DNA of 64,000 bases from Lachnospiraceae bacterium. Its GTDB lineage: Bacteria > Bacillota > Clostridia > Lachnospirales > Lachnospiraceae. The notes under the pieces were generated by a model. That model searched no databases. It saw only the letters and a program-made list of their open reading frames with translations, and was not told where the DNA came from. Numbering within the stretch: the first letter of the stretch is position 1; each line of letters opens with the position of its first letter. The stretch is from NCBI GenBank assembly GCA_016288005.1, contig JAEEXY010000001.1, positions 62,001-126,000 on the forward strand, given 5' to 3'. A program made the translations under genes and the position numbers. Below are positions 57,848-64,000 of this stretch, in pieces.

Positions 57848-58519
57848 ATGGAATACATATTGGCGCCTTCCATACTTGCGGCCGATTTCATGAGGCTCGG
57901 CGAGCAGATCGAAGCTGTCGGCAAAGCCGGCGCGCAGTATGTTCATTATGATGTTATGGACGGGATATATGTGCCGAGCATTTCGTTCGGACTGCCGGTC
58001 TTAAAAAGCGTCAGAAAAGGTACGGACCTGTTCCTTGACTGCCATCTGATGATCATGGATCCCGACCGCTACATAGACGAGTTCGTCGAGTGCGGAGCCG
58101 ATTCGATCACCGTGCATGTCGAGGCCTGCAGGGACACGGGCGTCGGAAGTACCTTAGAGCATATCAGGAGGTCCGGCGCAAAATGCGGCATCACGCTGAA
58201 TCCGGGCACTCCGGTAAGCGCGATCGAGCCTTATCTGGGCATGGTCGACATGGTGCTCGTTATGTCGGTTGAGCCGGGTTTCGGCGGACAGAAGCTCCTC
58301 AACAGCACTTATGCGAAGCTGGCGGAGCTTAGGGAGCTTAAACGGCTCGGCGGCTACGGTTTTGACATAGAGGTCGACGGAGGCGTAACAAAGGACAACC
58401 TGGCGGAACTTGTCAGGGCAGGAGTCAATGTGATCGTTTCCGGAAGCAGTATTTTCAAAGGCGATATAGAGGCAAACGTTAAGGATTTCTTTGAGATAAT
58501 CAAAGAAAACACGAAATAA
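57848..58519 (+). CDS. rpe: Ribulose-phosphate 3-epimerase
   Basis: LAPSILAADFMRLGEQIEAV, VHYDVMDGIYVPSISFG, DCHLMIMDPDRYI, MSVEPGFGGQKL, EVDGGV; start reset to ATG 57848. Confidence 0.97.
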   Translation: MEYILAPSILAADFMRLGEQIEAVGKAGAQYVHYDVMDGIYVPSISFGLPVLKSVRKGTDLFLDCHLMIMDPDRYIDEFVECGADSITVHVEACRDTGVGSTLEHIRRSGAKCGITLNPGTPVSAIEPYLGMVDMVLVMSVEPGFGGQKLLNSTYAKLAELRELKRLGGYGFDIEVDGGVTKDNLAELVRAGVNVIVSGSSIFKGDIEANVKDFFEIIKENTK

Positions 58520-58531
58520 GGGGCTTGCGGT

Positions 58532-59266
58532 ATGAATGTTTCGGATATGAAGATCGGCACGCTGCTGGAGATCTATATCAGACGTGACGGTTACAACTAC
58601 AAGGTTGTCAGCAAGGTCGAATACGTTGACGATCAGCGCGTCGGCGTAACGCCCATCGCGAGCCGGACCAGGCTGTTCCGCTTCAAGAGCACGGATGTGG
58701 TGGACATTGTCTACCGTATCGACGACAAGAGCTGGAAATGGTCGAAGGTCAAAGCCGGCATCGCCACCTTAAAGGACGGCTCGAAGCTGCATGTTTTCGT
58801 GCCCGATACGCCGGCCGAGTCGTATAACAAGCGTACTTCCTACAGGCTTCCGATGGCGCGTGACATCATGATGACCTACGAAGTGATGCAGACTCCGACC
58901 ATCGATGAGGCTGAGCGCGCCAGAAACAGCAGGACGCCCGAGATCGCGATCGACAAAACACTCTTCGAGATCAGCGAAAGCTACAGGGAGCTCTCATGCA
59001 GGGCTTACCTGCGCGATATCAGCGAGGGCGGTGCTTCGGTCTATGCCAATGTGGAGCTCAAAAAGGGCGATATCGTCAGCTTTGAGCTGCCGTACGGCGA
59101 AGAGACCGTCAAATGCAGGGCCATCGTAGTGCGCAGGACACAGGGCGACGACCGCTCGCAGTATGAGTTCGGTTACGGCCTGACCTATATCGAGACCAGC
59201 AGCAACTACGTTTACTATCTGTTCAGTGAGCAGAGAAAAATGCTCAGCGAGACGAAATTTGATTGA
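58532..59266 (+). CDS. PilZ-domain (c-di-GMP receptor-like) protein
   Basis: NKRTSYRLPM (RxxxR motif) and RDISEGGASV (DxSxxG motif); N-terminal YcgR-like beta domain. Confidence 0.82.
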   Translation: MNVSDMKIGTLLEIYIRRDGYNYKVVSKVEYVDDQRVGVTPIASRTRLFRFKSTDVVDIVYRIDDKSWKWSKVKAGIATLKDGSKLHVFVPDTPAESYNKRTSYRLPMARDIMMTYEVMQTPTIDEAERARNSRTPEIAIDKTLFEISESYRELSCRAYLRDISEGGASVYANVELKKGDIVSFELPYGEETVKCRAIVVRRTQGDDRSQYEFGYGLTYIETSSNYVYYLFSEQRKMLSETKFD

Positions 59267-59268
59267 TA

Positions 59269-59449
59269 GTAACTATTCGCAGTATACTCAATGTCGGTAG
59301 AACGCAAGCTTGCTTGCGATTCTGCCGACAAGGAGTATACTGTGAAGGCTGGACAACAGTCACGAGTAAACAGGAGCCGCTTTAGCGGCGTCGTTCGGCG
59401 AAGCCGAACGGTTTATGAGTGATCTGTGGTTCAGCCTGCGAATAGTTAC
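59269..59449. ncRNA. Multibranched structured intergenic element (candidate ncRNA or MITE-like repeat)
   Basis: Nested arms: 59269-59282/59436-59449 (14 bp), 59281-59289/59333-59341 (9 bp), hairpin 59293-59329, gccgc-ttta-gcggc 59376-59389, cgttcggc-gaa-gccgaacg 59392-59410. Confidence 0.6.
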
Positions 59450-59489
59450 GTAAGAAATATAGAAATACATTTAAGGAGAAAGAAACACC

Positions 59490-60587
59490 ATGAAATTAGG
59501 AATCGTGGGGCTCCCGAACGTCGGGAAGAGCACCCTGTTCAATTCACTTACAAAGGCGGGAGCAGAGTCGGCTAACTACCCGTTCTGCACGATCAATCCC
59601 AACGTCGGCGTTGTAGCTGTTCCGGATGAGAGGCTTGATGTGCTGACCAGGATGTACGATTCGGCATCGCGCGTTCCGGCGGTTATCGAGTTTGTCGATA
59701 TCGCAGGTCTCGTTAAGGGCGCGTCAAAGGGCGAGGGACTCGGAAACCAGTTCCTTTCGCATATCCGCGAGGTTGACGCGATCGTGCATGTGGTACGCTG
59801 CTTTGAGGACGGCAATATCATCCATGTCGAGGGAAGCGTGGACCCTGCCAGGGACATCGAGACCATCGATCTCGAGCTGATCTTTGCCGATCTCGAAGTC
59901 ATCGAAAAGAGGATGGCAAAGGGCATCAAGGGCGCAGCCAACAATAAGACTCTCGCGAAGGAAGTCGAGCTCTTAAAGAAGCTCAAGGATCTGCTCGAAT
60001 CGGGCAAGTCAGCGCGCTCGTACGAGCCTGTCGACGAGGAAGAGGCAGCGATGCTCGATTCCATGACTTTGCTTACTTCAAAGCCCGTTATATATGCGGC
60101 CAACGTCAGCGAGGACGATCTCGCGGACGACGGCGCGAACAATCCCCATGTTGCGGCCGTACGCAAGATAGCGGCGGAAGAGGGTTCGGGCGTGTTCGTT
60201 GTCTGTGCGCAGATTGAGCAGGAGCTGGCCGATCTCGACGAAGAGGAGAAAAAGGAATACCTCTCAGAGCTCGGTGTTGAAAAATCCGGCCTCGACAAGC
60301 TGATCACCGCGAGCTACGATCTGCTCGGACTTATGAGCTTCCTGACCGCGGGGCCGAAGGAGAGCAGGGCCTGGACCATCCGCAAGGGCACTAAGGCTCC
60401 CCAGGCAGCCGGCAAGATACATTCCGATTTCGAACGCGGCTTTATCCGTGCCGAGATCGTCAGCTACGACAATCTGGTAGCCTGCGGTTCCTTCAATGCA
60501 GCAAAGGAAAAAGGACTGGTGCGTTCCGAGGGCAAGGACTACGTCATCCAGGACGGAGATGTGGTATTGTTTAGATTTAACGTCTGA
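59490..60587 (+). CDS. ychF: Redox-regulated ATPase YchF (OLA1 family)
   Basis: MKLGIVGLPNVGKSTLFNSLTKAGAESANYPFCTINPNVGVV, FVDIAGLVKGASKGEGLGNQFLSHIREVDAI. Confidence 0.98.
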   Translation: MKLGIVGLPNVGKSTLFNSLTKAGAESANYPFCTINPNVGVVAVPDERLDVLTRMYDSASRVPAVIEFVDIAGLVKGASKGEGLGNQFLSHIREVDAIVHVVRCFEDGNIIHVEGSVDPARDIETIDLELIFADLEVIEKRMAKGIKGAANNKTLAKEVELLKKLKDLLESGKSARSYEPVDEEEAAMLDSMTLLTSKPVIYAANVSEDDLADDGANNPHVAAVRKIAAEEGSGVFVVCAQIEQELADLDEEEKKEYLSELGVEKSGLDKLITASYDLLGLMSFLTAGPKESRAWTIRKGTKAPQAAGKIHSDFERGFIRAEIVSYDNLVACGSFNAAKEKGLVRSEGKDYVIQDGDVVLFRFNV

Positions 60588-60596
60588 GGTAGATTT

Positions 60597-61592
60597 ATGT
60601 TTTCTTGGTGGGATAACGACACATCCATCTATTTTCCGAACATCGGCCTGAAGCTGTCGAATGTTCCGCGCGGATTTGCCGTTTTTGATTTCAATATAGC
60701 ATTTTACGGTCTGTGCATAGCGCTCGGCATGATCGGCGGCATCATGATCGCCGAGTGGCAGGCGAAGCGCAGCGGGCAGAATCCCGACGATTACACGACT
60801 TTCGCGCTCTGGGCGATACCGCTCTCGGTCATCGGAGCCAGGATATATTCGGTCATCTTTGAGTGGGATTATTACAAGAGCGATCTGAAACAGATATTCA
60901 ACCTGCGCAACGGCGGACTCGCGATCTACGGCGGCGTGATTGTTGCCGTGAGCTTTGCGTTCATCTATTGCAGGATCAAAAAGATGAAAGGCGGGGTTCT
61001 CGTAGACACCGGTATCCTCGGTATGCTCGTAGGCCAGATAATCGGCCGCTGGGGCAATTTCTTCAACCGTGAGTGCTTCGGAAACTACACGAACAGCCTG
61101 CTCGCGATGCAGATAAGGGTAGATGACGCGAACCTGAGCAATTATTTCAAGCCTGCGCTCATGAGCGACGCGAGAGTGGCGGAGCTCTATGCCGGCAAGG
61201 ATAAGGCGCTCGCGGCGATCATGGAGATCAGGAACAATATCACGACTTCGGTCGACGGTTTCGACTGCATCCAGGTGCAGCCCACATTCCTCTATGAGTC
61301 ACTGTGGAACCTCGCGCTGCTGATCATACTCGTGTGCATCTGGCGCTATAAGAAGTTTGACGGCGAGATCCTGCTGCTGTATCTGTTCGGATACGGCCTC
61401 GGCAGACTCTGGATAGAGGGACTGAGGACCGACCAGCTGTTCCTGTGGAACAGCGGCATAGCGGTTTCGCAGCTGCTGAGCGGCATTCTGGCGGTGGCGA
61501 GCGCAGCGCTGATCCTGTTCCTGCGGTACAGAGCAAAGGTAAACGGCACGAAGCCGAGCTTCTGTGATTACGGGAAGGCAAAAGAGGCGTAA
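60597..61592 (+). CDS. lgt: Prolipoprotein diacylglyceryl transferase
   Basis: AFYGLCIALGMIGG, GGLAIYGGVI, GQIIGRWGNFFNRECFG, QPTFLYESLWNL, GYGLGRLWIEGLRTDQL. Confidence 0.95.
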   Translation: MFSWWDNDTSIYFPNIGLKLSNVPRGFAVFDFNIAFYGLCIALGMIGGIMIAEWQAKRSGQNPDDYTTFALWAIPLSVIGARIYSVIFEWDYYKSDLKQIFNLRNGGLAIYGGVIVAVSFAFIYCRIKKMKGGVLVDTGILGMLVGQIIGRWGNFFNRECFGNYTNSLLAMQIRVDDANLSNYFKPALMSDARVAELYAGKDKALAAIMEIRNNITTSVDGFDCIQVQPTFLYESLWNLALLIILVCIWRYKKFDGEILLLYLFGYGLGRLWIEGLRTDQLFLWNSGIAVSQLLSGILAVASAALILFLRYRAKVNGTKPSFCDYGKAKEA

Positions 61593-61645
61593 AAAGGGTT
61601 AAGATTTTAACTTAAATTATAAAATCGAATATCGATCATGAATTC

Positions 61646-61681
61646 AGAGCTTTCGTTATGATGGACGGAGGCTCTTTTTTT
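61646..61681 (+). terminator. Intrinsic terminator after lgt
   Basis: agagctttcgt tatgatgg acggaggctct (11-bp stem with G-U pairs) followed by tttttt. Confidence 0.8.
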
Positions 61682-61735
61682 GCGCGTTTTCATGATAAAA
61701 GCAAACAAACTTTCGAAGTTTTTTGAATATTCTAT

Positions 61736-61828
61736 CGAAAATATGTTCGCTTTGACAAAAAACCGCGAAAATTCTGATATTTTAGCCGAATTGTGCTTGA
61801 AAAACAGCTATTTTCGTTGTATTATAAT
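61736..61828 (+). promoter_or_regulatory. mraZ promoter region
   Basis: TTGACA (61752-61757) 17 nt TGATAT (61775-61780); second -10-like TATAAT (61823-61828). Confidence 0.5.
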
Positions 61829-61833
61829 CGTAC

Positions 61834-61883
61834 AAGTGGAGCAAAGTGGTGATTAGAGAAACAAAGTGTCACGTAGTGGAGGA
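61834..61883 (+). promoter_or_regulatory. Candidate MraZ operator (10-bp-periodic GTGG repeats)
   Basis: Units aagtggagca, aagtggtgat, tagagaaaca, aagtgtcacg, tagtggagga at exact 10-bp spacing just before mraZ. Confidence 0.7.
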
Positions 61884-61892
61884 AAAACGGCC

Positions 61893-62327
61893 ATGTTCAT
61901 GGGTGAATTCAACCATTCAATAGACCCCAAGAACAGAGTCATCGTTCCGGCTAAGTTCCGCGAGGGACTCGGTGAGAACTTCGTGGTATCGGCGGGACTC
62001 GATGGCTGTCTTTACATGTGGACATACGCCGACTGGGAAAGCTTCGTGATGAAGCTCGAGGAGCTCCCCTTTACGAGAGAGACCAGAGAATTACAGAGAT
62101 TCTTCACACAGAACGCTTCGGAGCTGGAATTCGATAAGCAGGGCAGAGTGCTCGTTCCGGCAAACCTGAAGAAGATGGCAGGCATCGAGAAAGACGTGGT
62201 ATTCGTCGGAGCAATCGGCAAGATCGAGCTCTGGGCGAAGGAAAGACTCGACAGCGTTGCTCCTTCGGCACCTATGGAGGATATAGCCGAGAAACTCGCC
62301 ACCGAATACGGACTGCGGTTTAAGTAA
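61893..62327 (+). CDS. mraZ: Division/cell wall cluster transcriptional repressor MraZ
   Basis: [43 protein letters not shown]; two SpoVT/AbrB-like halves. Confidence 0.97.
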   Translation: MFMGEFNHSIDPKNRVIVPAKFREGLGENFVVSAGLDGCLYMWTYADWESFVMKLEELPFTRETRELQRFFTQNASELEFDKQGRVLVPANLKKMAGIEKDVVFVGAIGKIELWAKERLDSVAPSAPMEDIAEKLATEYGLRFK

Positions 62328-62337
62328 AAGAGAAGTG

Positions 62338-62400
62338 AAAGGCAAGCAGATTTCGCCGAAGGCGAAACTGCGAGTGCCTGAAGTGAAGCGGAAGGAGATA
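62338..62400 (+). repeat. Small hairpin element, copy 2 (abuts rsmH start)
   Basis: gaaaggcaagcagatttcgccgaaggcgaaactgcgagtgcctgaagtgaagcggaaggagat, similar to 45142-45197; tttcgcc-gaa-ggcgaaa stem. Confidence 0.65.
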
Positions 62401-62403
62401 CCG

Positions 62404-63348
62404 ATGGAAGAAAACAAAAACTTCAAACACTATTCGGTGCTCCTTGACGAAACGATAGAGGGCCTGAACATAAAGCCCGACGGCATCTATGTGGACGGAA
62501 CGCTCGGCGGAGCGGGACATTCGAGCGAGGTAGCGAAGAGACTTGAGACCGGGCTGCTGATCGGCATAGATCAGGACGAGGACGCGATCAAGGCTGCTAC
62601 GGAGAGACTTGATAAGTTCCCTTCAAAGCACATCATTGCCAGATGCAATTACGCGGATTTCGCGAAAGTGCTCAATGACAACGGCATAGGCAACGTGGAC
62701 GGCATCATGCTGGACCTGGGAGTTTCATCGTATCAGCTCGATACTCCCGAGAGAGGTTTTTCCTACAACACGGACGCGCCGCTCGATATGAGGATGGACC
62801 GCAGACAGGAGCTTACGGCGGCGACGATCGTAAACACCTATCCCGAGGCTGAGCTCTACAGGATCATCCGTGATTACGGCGAAGACAATTTCGCGAAGAA
62901 CATCGCAAAGCATATCTGTATCGAGAGGCAGAAAAAGCCGATCGAAACAACATTTGAACTGAACGACATCATCAGGGCTTCGATCCCGGCGAAGATCAGG
63001 GAAAAAGGCTCGCATCCGTCGAAGAGAACGTTCCAGGCGATCAGGATAGAGCTCAACAGGGAACTCGAGGTTTTAAAGGAATCGGTCGGAGCGATGATAG
63101 ACAGGCTGAATCCCGGCGGAAGGCTCTGCATCATCACATTCCATTCACTCGAAGACAGGATAGTAAAGAGCGCGTTCAATACGGCGGAGAAGCCGTGCGT
63201 ATGTCCTCCGAGTTTTCCGGTATGTGTGTGCGGAAGAGTATCAAAGGGCCGACATCTCACAAAAAAGCCCATACTTCCGTCGGAGGAAGAATTAAACGAG
63301 AATTCGAGATCGAAGAGCGCTAAGCTCAGGATCTTTGAGAAAGCATAA
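62404..63348 (+). CDS. rsmH: 16S rRNA (cytosine-1402-N4)-methyltransferase
   Basis: [59 protein letters not shown]; start reset to ATG 62404. Confidence 0.97.
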   Translation: MEENKNFKHYSVLLDETIEGLNIKPDGIYVDGTLGGAGHSSEVAKRLETGLLIGIDQDEDAIKAATERLDKFPSKHIIARCNYADFAKVLNDNGIGNVDGIMLDLGVSSYQLDTPERGFSYNTDAPLDMRMDRRQELTAATIVNTYPEAELYRIIRDYGEDNFAKNIAKHICIERQKKPIETTFELNDIIRASIPAKIREKGSHPSKRTFQAIRIELNRELEVLKESVGAMIDRLNPGGRLCIITFHSLEDRIVKSAFNTAEKPCVCPPSFPVCVCGRVSKGRHLTKKPILPSEEELNENSRSKSAKLRIFEKA

Positions 63349-63371
63349 AGGCGCAAAGAGAGGTAACGACT

Positions 63372-63956
63372 ATGGCACAGAAGACAAACAAATACGCCTA
63401 CAACAGAAATTACTACAGCAATCTTAACCGCGGCAATGCCTTCAACGGCAATGCGGCGCGTCAGCTTGCCGTTGTTCCCGATGAGTACGATGAGGAAGAA
63501 GAGCTCATGTACGATTCTGAGCCCGCGTATGAGTATCCCGAGCGGGAAGAGCGCAGGACCGCGCGTCCCGAACGCAGGAACGACTACGGCAGGGAGACCG
63601 TAAAAGAGCCCAGACCCCGCGTTAAGTACAGAGTAAAGGTCGGCCTGCTCCCCGTAATGGTATTCGTGGTAGCTATCGCGGCGCTGCTTTCATCGGCTTT
63701 CGGATATCTTGAGGTTCAGTCGAAGATCAATCAGGCCGATAAGCAGATCAGGATCGCCCAGACAAAGCTCGCGGATGTCGAAGCTTTGAACGAATCGTTG
63801 AGCTCCGCACTTGACACCGAAATTTCCAGAAATTATATTTATACTGTTGCGGTGGCAAAGCTCGGAATGGTATATCCCGATAATAACCAGGTGGTTTATT
63901 ACGAGCCCGCCGAGGAAGGATATGTGAGACAGCTTTCCGCTATCCCCATGAAGTAA
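63372..63956 (+). CDS. FtsL-like cell division protein
   Basis: Charged N-terminus, one TM (VGLLPVMVFVVAIAALLSSAFGYL), short coiled coil, GMVYPDNNQVVYY; position between rsmH and the next dcw gene. Confidence 0.75.
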   Translation: MAQKTNKYAYNRNYYSNLNRGNAFNGNAARQLAVVPDEYDEEEELMYDSEPAYEYPEREERRTARPERRNDYGRETVKEPRPRVKYRVKVGLLPVMVFVVAIAALLSSAFGYLEVQSKINQADKQIRIAQTKLADVEALNESLSSALDTEISRNYIYTVAVAKLGMVYPDNNQVVYYEPAEEGYVRQLSAIPMK

Positions 63957-63972
63957 GGAACGTCGGTACGCT

Positions 63973-64000
63973 ATGGAAGACTCAAGATACAGCGAGAGAA
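63973..64000 (+). CDS. Start of next CDS (truncated), MEDSRYSER...; FtsI/PBP2-type by synteny only
   Basis: ATG at 63973 shortly after the ftsL-like stop codon, open to window end. Confidence 0.35.

Overview
A 64 kb chromosomal window of Clostridia type (probably Lachnospiraceae, inferred from gene content and synteny). Almost all genes are on the + strand. No rRNA, tRNA, CRISPR array, phage or transposase gene was recognised. Housekeeping blocks: alaS; tlyA-nadK-argR; recN-glgA-murE-priA-def-fmt-rsmB; rlmN-PP2C-PASTA kinase-rsgA-rpe-PilZ; ychF-lgt; mraZ-rsmH-ftsL. Two conserved gene strings are interrupted. About 20.6 kb sits between argR and recN, and about 8 kb between rsmB and rlmN. The first insert reads as a candidate sulfur/thiol-peptide salvage locus: M20 peptidase, GNAT-PLP lyase fusion, MalY-like lyase, LysR, two divergent glutathionyl-hydroquinone-reductase-like proteins, a tandem GNAT, a complete oligopeptide ABC transporter, and M28 and M24 peptidases. 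Inside it lies an apparently unannotated 21-codon leader ORF, MMKMMCCRMCMMLRENCIPKK (11 of 21 residues Met or Cys), with a strong SD and a terminator-like hairpin downstream, suggesting Cys/Met-responsive attenuation. Other notable items: a multibranched ~180 nt structured intergenic element (59269-59449), a perfect 31-bp-arm palindrome (9133-9202), two copies of a small hairpin element abutting the start sites of nifS and rsmH, an active/inactivated metallopeptidase pair, a large FG-GAP/collagen-like surface protein, a lipoprotein serpin, and a possible LexA box plus MraZ operator upstream of the division cluster. All family calls come from reading motifs; no database search was run.
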